From CAIYTF01 sp963664845 (GTDB taxonomy: Bacteria > Bacteroidota > Ignavibacteria > Ignavibacteriales > Ignavibacteriaceae), in assembly GCA_963664845.1 (NCBI GenBank), contig OY761615.1:4836001-4900000 (forward strand): a DNA stretch of 64,000 bases, in the 5' to 3' direction. Position numbers and translations under genes: made by a program. Below the pieces are notes generated by a model. That model was not told where the DNA came from and made no database searches. It worked only from the letters and a program-made list of their open reading frames with translations. Shown piece after piece: positions 53,457 to 61,986 of this stretch; position 1 is the first letter of the stretch; every line of letters begins with the position of its first letter.

Positions 53457-53843
53457 TCAATAAAGATAATCGTATTTATGCAGATGCCGGTAAAGAAGGA
53501 AGCAGGCAAAACCATCTCTGAGCATGGAGAGCACATAATAGTAAGGTGCCAGTTTTTTTTGTTCCCGGTATTTTTCCAGCAAAGGGAGAAGAATGTTTTG
53601 GGGGGAATTCGCAGGTGGAATAATGAATGGATCCTCACCAAGCCGGAGTTTTCGGGCATAAAGTTGTTTACCGGCCAGGCCCGGCGTGCCGGCCAAACCC
53701 CATTCGAAACCCAAAAAACGTTTTGTTGTGGATTCAATTCCCTTTGTTCTGACCGAATCCTGCGGTTTTTTAGACGGAGCTTCCTGCTGAGCATGCAGAG
53801 CAGGAGTAAAAGAGAGCAAAAGGAATATCAATATTGACTTCAC
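53457..53843 (-). CDS. Secreted 128-residue protein, paralogue A of a tandem pair
   Basis: A 128-residue exported protein with a signal peptide (ILIFLLLSFTPALHA) followed by QQEAPS, a region FLGFEWGLAGTPG, then ARKLRLGEDPF, LAPYYYVLSMLRDG and a C-terminal LLYRHLHKYDYLY. It begins with GTG, with AGGGAT 5 bases upstream. The next gene upstream (53890-54276) encodes a protein of equal length and the same layout. It is not recognised as a known family; the hydrophobic FACFLLY near the end may insert in a membrane. Function unknown. Confidence 0.68.
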   Translation of the reverse strand: MKSILIFLLLSFTPALHAQQEAPSKKPQDSVRTKGIESTTKRFLGFEWGLAGTPGLAGKQLYARKLRLGEDPFIIPPANSPQNILLPLLEKYREQKKLAPYYYVLSMLRDGFACFLLYRHLHKYDYLY

Positions 53844-53889
53844 TTTGTATCCCTAAAAAGAAAAAAATACTGCCCGGGAATAATCCTCT

Positions 53890-54276
53890 TTAGTAAAGAT
53901 CACTGTGCTTTTTCAAATGCTGGTATAAAAGATAACCGGTGGCACCAGCTTCAAGCGTGCCGAGAATGTAATAATAGGGGGCGAGGCGTTGCTGTTCCAA
54001 ATATTGCAGTTGCAGCGGGCGAAGCATATTTTTGGCAGAATTATTGTCCGGGAAGCCAAAGGGTTGACTGCTCAACCTGAGTTTCCGGCCCAGAAACAGA
54101 TTGTCCGTTGAACCAGGCATATTTACCAGACCCCACTCAAGATTGAATGAGAGTCGCCGTACCGGTTCAAATTTGCGGATGTGCGCAGAATCCTTGACTG
54201 TGGGAGAAGGAACTTCCTGCTGGGCGAACAGCATGCATGAACAGCAACACAGAACAACTATTACCAGGGGCTTCAT
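53890..54276 (-). CDS. Secreted 128-residue protein, paralogue B of a tandem pair
   Basis: A 128-residue protein with a Cys-rich signal peptide (VIVVLCCCSCMLFAQ), then QEVPSPTVKDS, FNLEWGLVNMPG, GRKLRLSSQPF, LAPYYYILGTLEAG and LLYQHLKKHSDLY. It aligns end to end with paralogue A without gaps larger than a few residues. The run of Cys might hold a lipoprotein site, but the cleavage near AQ fits ordinary secretion better. The ATG at 54276 (GGAAT upstream) gives the same length as its partner; the frame extends to 54333. Function unknown. Confidence 0.68.
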   Translation of the reverse strand: MKPLVIVVLCCCSCMLFAQQEVPSPTVKDSAHIRKFEPVRRLSFNLEWGLVNMPGSTDNLFLGRKLRLSSQPFGFPDNNSAKNMLRPLQLQYLEQQRLAPYYYILGTLEAGATGYLLYQHLKKHSDLY

Positions 54277-54458
54277 TTTTATTCCAGTTTGATACAAGAA
54301 ACTTAGGCAAAGAAAATAATAATTGCAATGCAAATAAGAATTGTATAAGCTTCCGGAAACATCACCAGGTTTTGCTAGTGATCATGCAAATTATAAAAGT
54401 TACGAAACCGGCAACTTATTTGCCTGTATGCGGCCAGAGGACAAATTGGTATGACCTG

Positions 54459-56075
54459 TTAATATACATCACCTGTTGTAAAATCCTTTCCGAGACGCTC
54501 GGAGAGTTGTGCCCGATAAAGCGATACAGGAGACAGATATTCACTGTTTGTTCCTTCTATGTAGCCTTCCGGGTGTTCAAATGGAGCCGGTGGATGCTTG
54601 CCAGTCACATTCGCCGTGCAGCCAACAGCGTAGTTCTGAGCAGTGGGCGGTTTCTGTATAATAATTGTATTGTGCGAAGTTTTGTAGTTCCACGCGACTG
54701 AATTCACAGAAGCCCAGCCATGGCTTGTTCCCATGCTGCCGCGGTTATACAGTCCAAGGACGATGGTTTTTCCTTTCATGTTGGACTCCAGTTCCGTGAT
54801 GTTGTCGAACAACAGTGCCTGTGACCACCGGCGGTGACCTTCACTTGCAGCATAAGTGCCTTTACTGGTACATTCAAGGAACACGATGCAAGAGGCAGAA
54901 CTTGTGCCGTTGGAAATGAAATGGTGTCTGCCATTTTGCGCATAGCACTTGTAAAACAGAATTTGTTGGGATGAGGCAGAAACGCAGAAGTTATAGCGCC
55001 GTTTGCCGGTGATAATACTCACCGGATCAATAGATTTGCAATTGGCAATGGTCACCCTGACAGCCCAAGATGTATTGATGCCCGCATGGACATAGTGCAA
55101 CATGGTACAATCACGTACCCAGGAGTCTTCCAATTGTGTAAGCTCAATTGCCTCAAGAACGTGATCCTCGTCTTCACCGCCTTTGTTTTCAATATCAACC
55201 CGCAGGTTCTCGATGCCTATATTGTTGAGGATACCTTTCCGGGCTATTTTGTAGATATAGGAAGGAGCGTCTTGTTTTATCAGAGTATAATAAACCGGTA
55301 CATTCACCGTGATCCGGTTCCCGCTGATTGCGGTAATAATTCTGTTATAGGTTACCGGCTGCTCACCTACTTTCCAGGGTTCACCCTTTGGTTTGCCATC
55401 TGAAAGAGCAGTATTGTTTGTTGCGCCATAATCAATTTTTTTTAGCCACGCTTCGGTGCAGGGGTGACAGATAATAATATTGTCCCCAACTTTATAGCTG
55501 TCTGTATTCTCAACCGCGAACGAATTCTCACCCAGGAGTATGGTATCCGAAGTTATGCCTGTTAATGGTGTTTTGGGAAAACTTCTCCAGGCATTTTTAC
55601 CTCCACCACCAGCGATGAGTAAAGTTCTTTGATGGGGAATGTCGCCGGTGCCAAAAATAACCGTGTTCTTCGTGGTATCTTCACCATCTCCGGAACCTCG
55701 CAAAATCACCCCACTATACTTAATCTTAAGGGTGCCGCTGACCGGATAGTATCCGGGCTGTAGCAGCAGAGCACCTCTGAATCCGTTTTTGTCCGGGGGC
55801 ATATTGCCAACTTCGTCTATAGCACTTTGAATATGCATGGTGTTATCGCCTTTTACCGGCGCGATGGTTTTTTTGACCGGTATTTGCGGCAGTGGAACAC
55901 CGCCACCCATATAGCCGGCATAGCTGAAATCAGGGATGCGGTTTCCTTCGGTATCCCGTTCATAGACAAGTTTACCGTTTTCTCCCCAGTGGATGATTTT
56001 CGATTGCCACATGGATTGTGACTGGGTGATGCTGAATAGTGCCAGATATACGAGAGTCAGAGTATTAAGTTTCAT
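54459..56075 (-). CDS. Exported parallel beta-helix protein (pectate-lyase-like fold)
   Basis: About 538 residues. A signal peptide (LNTLTLVYLALFSITQS) is followed by IIHWGENGKLVYERDTEG and a repeat-rich body typical of right-handed beta-helix enzymes: MHIQSAIDEVGNMPPDKNG, GALLLQPGYYPVSGTLKI, GVILRGSGDGEDTTKN, ENLRVDIENKGG, ELTQLEDSWVRDCTMLHYV. The fold resembles the Pectate_lyase_3 group, but no lyase catalytic pattern could be assigned. No T9SS sorting domain is present. The ATG at 56075 is preferred to the long frame start at 56294, which adds a non-signal leader. It neighbours the pectin cluster. Confidence 0.72.
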   Translation of the reverse strand: MKLNTLTLVYLALFSITQSQSMWQSKIIHWGENGKLVYERDTEGNRIPDFSYAGYMGGGVPLPQIPVKKTIAPVKGDNTMHIQSAIDEVGNMPPDKNGFRGALLLQPGYYPVSGTLKIKYSGVILRGSGDGEDTTKNTVIFGTGDIPHQRTLLIAGGGGKNAWRSFPKTPLTGITSDTILLGENSFAVENTDSYKVGDNIIICHPCTEAWLKKIDYGATNNTALSDGKPKGEPWKVGEQPVTYNRIITAISGNRITVNVPVYYTLIKQDAPSYIYKIARKGILNNIGIENLRVDIENKGGEDEDHVLEAIELTQLEDSWVRDCTMLHYVHAGINTSWAVRVTIANCKSIDPVSIITGKRRYNFCVSASSQQILFYKCYAQNGRHHFISNGTSSASCIVFLECTSKGTYAASEGHRRWSQALLFDNITELESNMKGKTIVLGLYNRGSMGTSHGWASVNSVAWNYKTSHNTIIIQKPPTAQNYAVGCTANVTGKHPPAPFEHPEGYIEGTNSEYLSPVSLYRAQLSERLGKDFTTGDVY

Positions 56076-56387
56076 GTTCTCTTCTGTTTCAATCATAGTG
56101 AGTATCTGTATTGGACAATATGAATTGCAAAAAGGTAAAATGGTTTTGCGGATGAAATTTAGGCAATTGAAGGCAATATAGCATGGAGGCTGCGGTTGGG
56201 AATTAGGCCCATCGGACACGGAATAAAGAGCCGGATTGGACTGTTTTTCATGAATTCCGGTCAGTTGGAGCCATTCACGTAATAATAATACCATACAAAC
56301 AAATTTTTATCGGTTTATTTTGTCAACTACATTACATTACCTGTTTACCGGATTCATTATTTTCATCAATTAATACCATATAACGTT

Positions 56388-58427
56388 ATGAAACTATCGC
56401 AAACATTTATTCGCACCTTCGTGCTTCTGCTGACCGTCGCTTCACTTACACTGGCTCAACAAAGTGCAAAACCTGATTTTTTGACCGCCGGCATTGACAA
56501 GAGCGTAAATCCCGGGGTTGATTTCTTCAAATTTGCCACCGGGACCTGGATGAAAAATAATCCTATTCCCGCGAGTGAACGCGGTTGGGGAATAGGAAAT
56601 CTGGTCCAGGAAGAGACGTACACCCGTCTGAGGACTATTTTGGAAGAAGCCGCATTTACCAATGCAGAAACAGGAAGCGCGACTCAGAAGATAGGGGACT
56701 ATTACGCAACCGGAATGGACACTGTTGCCATTGAACGGCAGGGCATTTCCGGGTTGGAGAAAGAATTTAGCGCCATTGCCGGAATGAAGACCTCAAGTGA
56801 TTTGCTGAATGTTATTGCCGATCTGCAAATTAAAGGTGTTAACGCACTGTTTGCCATGACCATTGATCAGGATGCGAAAAACAGCGACGTGTGGGCACTT
56901 TACCTGTGGCAGGGTGGTTTGGGACTTCCACAGCGGGACTATTATTTCAGGAATGATGCACGAACGGAAAATATAAGGAACGAATATGCCAAACACATTG
57001 GAAAAATTCTTGAACTGACCGGTGAAGAGAGTGCAAAAGCCGCTGCCGAAGGTATGGAGATATTTACTATCGAAAAGTTTCTCGCAGATTCATCAAGGAA
57101 ACTGGAAGATTTGAGGGATCCTTATCTGAATTATCATAAGATGACGTATGAGGATGTTAGCAAGCTTGCTCCTTCTTTCGATTGGAAACGGTTCTTTGAA
57201 AAGGTTGGAGTGCATGGAATTGACAGCATTATTGTGGGTCAACCGGAATTTATTGTTCAGGTTGGCGTTGCTTTGAACAAATTTTCCATGGATCAGTGGA
57301 AGACATATCTCCGCTGGCACCTGGTGAACGCCTATGCCGATAAACTAAACAGCGCAATTGCGAAGGAACGTTTTCATTTCCGCGGAACAATTATGTCTGG
57401 TGTGAAGGAACAACGCCCACGCTGGAAACGCATGCAGGATGCCGTTGAGAATGAAATGGGTGAATTGCTTGGCAAAGTTTATGTTCAGAAATATTATTCC
57501 GCCAAGACGAAACTCCGTTATGAAAAGCTGGTATCTGATATTATTGACGCCTATCGCGAACGCATTGTTAAACTTGACTGGATGAGCGCGGGCACAAAGG
57601 AGAGAGCACTGGTCAAATTAAACAGTATTTCCAGGAAAGTGGGATATCCGGATAAGTGGAAAGATTTCACCGATTTGCAAATTGACCGGAACTCATTTGT
57701 ACGCAACACCATTAATGCAGATATCTTTTGGTTCAACAGGAATATAAAGAAATTGGGTACTTCTGTTGACAGAACAGAATGGAACATGTCACCTCAGACC
57801 TATAATGCGTATTACAATCCATCGAATAACGAGATCGTGCTGCCTGCGGCTATCTTTATTATTCCGGGTGTTCCCGATTCGCTTATTGATGATGCTGTGG
57901 TTTATTCTTATGCCGGTGCATCGACTATCGGGCATGAACTTACGCATGGTTTCGATGATCAGGGCAGGCAGTATGACGAGAAAGGGAACCTGAATGACTG
58001 GTGGGTGAAAGAGGATGAGGAAAAATTCACTAAAAAAGCGCAGTTGATGATTGATCAGTTTGACAATTATGTTGTGCTGGACAGTATGCACGTGAATGGA
58101 AAAGCAACCGTGGGCGAAAACATTGCGGACCTGGGTGGACTGGTGATCGGCCTGGACGCATTCAAAAAAACGCAGCAATACACAGAAGGGAAACTGGTGA
58201 ATGGATACACTCCTGAGCAGCGTTTCTGGCTTGGGTATGCCTATTCGTGGCTTGGACACAAACGCGATGAAGCTCTGGCACAGCAAATTATGGTAGACGT
58301 GCATGCTCCTGAGTTTTTGCGCATCAATGGTCCGCTGAGCGATATTGTGGATTTTTACAAGGCATTTGGTGTTAAGGAAGGTCAGCTCATGTACCGAGAA
58401 GCTAACAAACGCGTGGAGATTTGGTAG
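56388..58427 (+). CDS. M13 family zinc metallopeptidase (neprilysin/PepO type)
   Basis: A 679-residue exported protease. A signal peptide ends in SLTLAQ. The start of the mature part, GIDKSVNPGVDFFKFATGTW, is the usual M13 N-terminus. The catalytic site is HELTH in TIGHELTHGFDDQGRQYD (about 518-535), with the third zinc ligand in GENIADLGG (about 577). The substrate-binding NAYYNPSNNEIVLPA motif is present. It cleaves peptides in the periplasm or outside. It stands between beta-helix genes, running rightward, but has no obvious link to pectin. Confidence 0.93.
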   Translation: MKLSQTFIRTFVLLLTVASLTLAQQSAKPDFLTAGIDKSVNPGVDFFKFATGTWMKNNPIPASERGWGIGNLVQEETYTRLRTILEEAAFTNAETGSATQKIGDYYATGMDTVAIERQGISGLEKEFSAIAGMKTSSDLLNVIADLQIKGVNALFAMTIDQDAKNSDVWALYLWQGGLGLPQRDYYFRNDARTENIRNEYAKHIGKILELTGEESAKAAAEGMEIFTIEKFLADSSRKLEDLRDPYLNYHKMTYEDVSKLAPSFDWKRFFEKVGVHGIDSIIVGQPEFIVQVGVALNKFSMDQWKTYLRWHLVNAYADKLNSAIAKERFHFRGTIMSGVKEQRPRWKRMQDAVENEMGELLGKVYVQKYYSAKTKLRYEKLVSDIIDAYRERIVKLDWMSAGTKERALVKLNSISRKVGYPDKWKDFTDLQIDRNSFVRNTINADIFWFNRNIKKLGTSVDRTEWNMSPQTYNAYYNPSNNEIVLPAAIFIIPGVPDSLIDDAVVYSYAGASTIGHELTHGFDDQGRQYDEKGNLNDWWVKEDEEKFTKKAQLMIDQFDNYVVLDSMHVNGKATVGENIADLGGLVIGLDAFKKTQQYTEGKLVNGYTPEQRFWLGYAYSWLGHKRDEALAQQIMVDVHAPEFLRINGPLSDIVDFYKAFGVKEGQLMYREANKRVEIW

Positions 58428-58993
58428 GCAGGTAATCCGGTCTATTATATATAATATGGAAGTAACCCGGGTGAGTGCGGAAAGTGCTTACCCGGGGGGT
58501 TGCGGTCTCCGGTTCTGTGGTGATCGGGTATCTGCCCTATGCGCGGGCATCTGCATGGGCGATATTTTTGACAGGCATTATACAATTCCAATTATTTCCA
58601 CATGCTTTTAGTTGAGCATTTTCATTTCAATCTTCTCCCATAACCAACCTGATAAGCAAATCTCCTCATTGTATTTGATTCTTTTAGACTTACTAACTTC
58701 AATTTCTGCGATGCCGGACTGAGGGGGAGGCGGGCCGGCGGTTATCATATTTTCGGCCCATTCCTCAAAAAAAACTATTGCGTTTACTTTAACGTTTTAG
58801 TAGATTTCACGCCATAACTTAATAAACTACCCAAAATCTCCTTTTTTGAGAATTATGAGTGGGGGGAGAAGATTAACCGGGAGCTGCACCGTTGATTTCA
58901 CAGCTTTTCATTTATCGGTTCCTCCTGCTGTGTCTCCGATACTGTTCTGAAGTAAACTGATTGCTTAGACACGTAAAACTTTGGATTACTATA
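58428..58993. other. Intergenic region before the PL9 gene, about 560 bp
   Basis: No gene or RNA is recognised. An 88-codon frame at 58345-58611 overlaps the protease in another frame and has no motif. The right end holds the likely promoter of the pectinase genes. Confidence 0.45.
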
Positions 58994-60505
58994 ATGTTAA
59001 CACGTATTTCTGCGTTTTTTCTAATGAGTGCTTTGATTTCCTTCTCATTGTTTGCACAAAGCGGAAACTATTATGTCGATCCGTCAGCTGGAAACGATGC
59101 CAACAGCGGGACAATCGATTTGCCTTATAAAACGGTGGCAAAGGCACTCACCGTTGCTACTGCCGGCGGAACCATCTGGCTCAGAGCCGGTACTTATACG
59201 GGGACGTTTACTTTTAACAAAAGCGGTACAGCAGACAATTATCTGAAAATGTGGGCATACCCGGGCGAAAAACCATGGTTTAATTGTACCGGCGCAAACG
59301 ATGGAATTACGATAAGCGGAAGCTACGTGCACCTGAAAGGGATTGATGAAAGCCTGGCAAATCATGTAGGGATTTCCATAACCGGAAGTAACAATCTCAT
59401 TGAAAACTGTACTATTCATCATAATGGAAATACCGGATTGCACATGGGCAAATCATCCGGAACAGGAAAACCTTCAAATAATTATATCCTCAATTGCGAC
59501 GCGTATTATAATTATGACCCACCGATTGGCGGCAATGCTGACGGCTTCGCGTGTAAATGGAATATTGGTCCCGGCAACCGTTTCAAAGGATGCAGATCGT
59601 GGAATAACTCCGATGATGGCTGGGATCTTTGGATGGCTACCAGTTCGGTTTCAATGGACAGTTGTTTTGCTTTCCGGAATGGAGTGGATGCATGGCATTC
59701 CGGCAGTTTTGCGGGAAATGGCAATGGTTTCAAGGTCGGAGGCAGTCATGTGGCGGCTCCGCACTTCGTAAGGAACTGTGTTGCATTTGACGACACCGGT
59801 TATAAGGGCGGCAAGGGATTTGATCAGAACAACAACGATGCAGGCCAAACTATTCTTAACTGCACATCGTTCAGGAACAAGAGCGGTAATTTTGTATTCA
59901 ATATGACATTGACCACGGGACAGCATACTGTTAAGAACTGTATCTCACTGGAAGGAACCGTGGCCATAATAAATGGTATCCAGGAAAACAACAGTTGGCA
60001 AGGCTATAACGCGACGGCAGCAGATTTTATCAGTATTGACACTTCGCTTGCTCTGGCAGCGCGCAAGCCCGATGGCAGTCTGCCGGACAACGGGTTTTTC
60101 CGGTTGGCAGCGGGGAGCCAATTCATCGATGCAGGTACCAATGTTGGTTTACCTTTTACCGGAAAAGCGCCGGACATGGGTGCGTTCGAATACCGGGATC
60201 CATCCGGAGTGAAGGGGACCGCATATCTTCCGGAAAGTTTTAGACTGGAGCAGAATTTCCCAAATCCCTTTAATCCCTCAACTGTTATATCCTACCAGGT
60301 TCCGGCCAGGGATTTTGTGACATTGAAAGTGTTTGATCTGCTGGGGAGAGAAGTTGCAACGCTGGTTAATGAAGAGAAACAAGCAGGCAGATATGATGTG
60401 AGATTTAATTGTGGCTCAGAATATGCCCTTGCAAGCGGAACGTATTATTACCGCCTTCAGACAGGGAACTCCTGTCTTACCAATAAAATGCTGTATATCA
60501 AATAA
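58994..60505 (+). CDS. Pectate lyase of polysaccharide lyase family 9, T9SS cargo
   Basis: About 503 residues. A signal peptide ends in SLFAQ, then YYVDPSAGNDANSGT, the usual start of such enzymes. The PL9 core is clear: NCDAYYNYDPPIGGNADGF and GNRFKGCRSWNNSDDGWDLW, which hold the calcium-binding Asp residues, and GGKGFDQNNNDAG. A T9SS sorting domain ends the protein (LEQNFPNPFNPSTVI ... KMLYIK). It should cut polygalacturonate outside the cell by beta-elimination. The ATG at 58994 is used; the frame could begin with TTG at 58961. It is followed by a PL1 gene 21 bp on. Confidence 0.88.
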   Translation: MLTRISAFFLMSALISFSLFAQSGNYYVDPSAGNDANSGTIDLPYKTVAKALTVATAGGTIWLRAGTYTGTFTFNKSGTADNYLKMWAYPGEKPWFNCTGANDGITISGSYVHLKGIDESLANHVGISITGSNNLIENCTIHHNGNTGLHMGKSSGTGKPSNNYILNCDAYYNYDPPIGGNADGFACKWNIGPGNRFKGCRSWNNSDDGWDLWMATSSVSMDSCFAFRNGVDAWHSGSFAGNGNGFKVGGSHVAAPHFVRNCVAFDDTGYKGGKGFDQNNNDAGQTILNCTSFRNKSGNFVFNMTLTTGQHTVKNCISLEGTVAIINGIQENNSWQGYNATAADFISIDTSLALAARKPDGSLPDNGFFRLAAGSQFIDAGTNVGLPFTGKAPDMGAFEYRDPSGVKGTAYLPESFRLEQNFPNPFNPSTVISYQVPARDFVTLKVFDLLGREVATLVNEEKQAGRYDVRFNCGSEYALASGTYYYRLQTGNSCLTNKMLYIK

Positions 60506-60526
60506 CAATGAAATGAGAACTCAACT

Positions 60527-61849
60527 ATGAAATGCTTTATTGTTTTTCTTTGTTTTGTCCTTTTGTTACCTCTATTTGCTCAGCAACAGGGAGGAAAGAC
60601 TCCCTATGAGCTCAGTCCTGTTGGTTTTGCAGGTGTTGATGCCCGTGGAATAGCTGTTACTACCGGGGGAGCGGGCGGTAAAGTTATCAATGTTACCGAT
60701 GCTGCAACACTTTATTCCACTTTGCGCAGTTTGCGGGCTGATAAAAATCCGTCATTGACTCCGACAATTATTCAGGTTTCAGGCACTATTAATGCGGCAG
60801 GGGACAAGATGGTATATTTCAAAACCAACGCCAATATCACTCTGATTGGTAAGGGAAACAATACAAAATTTGTTGGTTTTGGGCTTGAAGTTGAAACAAG
60901 TCAAAACATTATTATCAGGAACATTGAATTTTATGATTGTCCGGTTGACGGAATAGATATTCGTGATGCAGAGACGCATCATATCTGGGTTGATCACTGC
61001 ACGTTCAGCGACGGAACATCGATTGATTCAACAGGATCGAGTCATGATGGTTTGCTGGATGTGAAACGCGAGGCAACCCATGTAACGGTGTCCTGGTGCC
61101 ACTTCTCCAATCATTTCAAAACTTGTTTATTCGGCCATTCAGATGGAAGGCCTGAGGATTCAGTTATGTGCGGCACCTATCACCATAATTGGTTTGAGCG
61201 GACACTAGAACGTCATCCGCGAGCACGTTATGGCAAAGTTCACGTACTCAATAATTTTGAGGACAATGTTGGGCATTATGGAATTCGCGCAACCTGCACG
61301 GCAAAAGTGTTGGCTGAAGGAAACTACTTCCTTAATGTCGGCATTCCCTGCGATACCATGTTCGAAGATGATAAGACGTTCGGAGAGATTGTCTTGAAGG
61401 ATAATGTACTGGTTGGTTCCGGCGTGCCGGAACATCGCGGTTTGGCATTCAACCCTTCGGATTATTACAGCTATACAGTTGACGATGCGAATACAATTCC
61501 TGACTTATTGCGGCAATACGCCGGAAGCGGAAAAGTCGATTTTTCGTTTGTTACTGATGTGAAAGAAAGGGTGGATGGTTCAGCCAAAACACTCGTTCTT
61601 AAACAGAATTACCCAAATCCTTTTAACCCATCCACCATAATCCGCTGGCAATTGTCAGCCGGGAGCAGGGTGGTGCTCAACGTTTATGATGTTCTTGGAA
61701 AAGAAGTTGCCACCCTGGTGAATGAAGAACAAACAGCTGGAGACCACTATGCAGTATTCAACGCTGCATCACTAACCAGTGGCGTCTATATCTGTAAACT
61801 GGTTGCTGGAGGCAAGGCAAAAACCATGAAAATGATATTAAATAAGTAA
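60527..61849 (+). CDS. Pectate lyase of polysaccharide lyase family 1, T9SS cargo
   Basis: A 440-residue protein. A signal peptide ends in PLFAQQ. The PL1 core shows GFAGVDARGIAVTTGGAGG, IIQVSGTINA, ITLIGKGNNTKFVG, HHIWVDHCTFSDG, and RHPRARYGKVHVLNN with the catalytic Arg. A T9SS sorting domain closes it (LKQNYPNPFNPSTII ... KMILNK). It cleaves pectate outside the cell. It is probably co-transcribed with the PL9 gene. It differs from the PL1 protein at 37847, which has no sorting tag. Confidence 0.93.
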   Translation: MKCFIVFLCFVLLLPLFAQQQGGKTPYELSPVGFAGVDARGIAVTTGGAGGKVINVTDAATLYSTLRSLRADKNPSLTPTIIQVSGTINAAGDKMVYFKTNANITLIGKGNNTKFVGFGLEVETSQNIIIRNIEFYDCPVDGIDIRDAETHHIWVDHCTFSDGTSIDSTGSSHDGLLDVKREATHVTVSWCHFSNHFKTCLFGHSDGRPEDSVMCGTYHHNWFERTLERHPRARYGKVHVLNNFEDNVGHYGIRATCTAKVLAEGNYFLNVGIPCDTMFEDDKTFGEIVLKDNVLVGSGVPEHRGLAFNPSDYYSYTVDDANTIPDLLRQYAGSGKVDFSFVTDVKERVDGSAKTLVLKQNYPNPFNPSTIIRWQLSAGSRVVLNVYDVLGKEVATLVNEEQTAGDHYAVFNAASLTSGVYICKLVAGGKAKTMKMILNK

Positions 61850-61986
61850 GAGGAGATCAATTTCACAGGTGATAAGCATCATCCGGCGAAATCGCTTTGG
61901 TTTGTCTTGTTGTGAGAACGTAGAATACATCATGTTCGCTTAACGTGGACGTTAACATTTTTATTTCTATTAATTAAAAGTATAGA

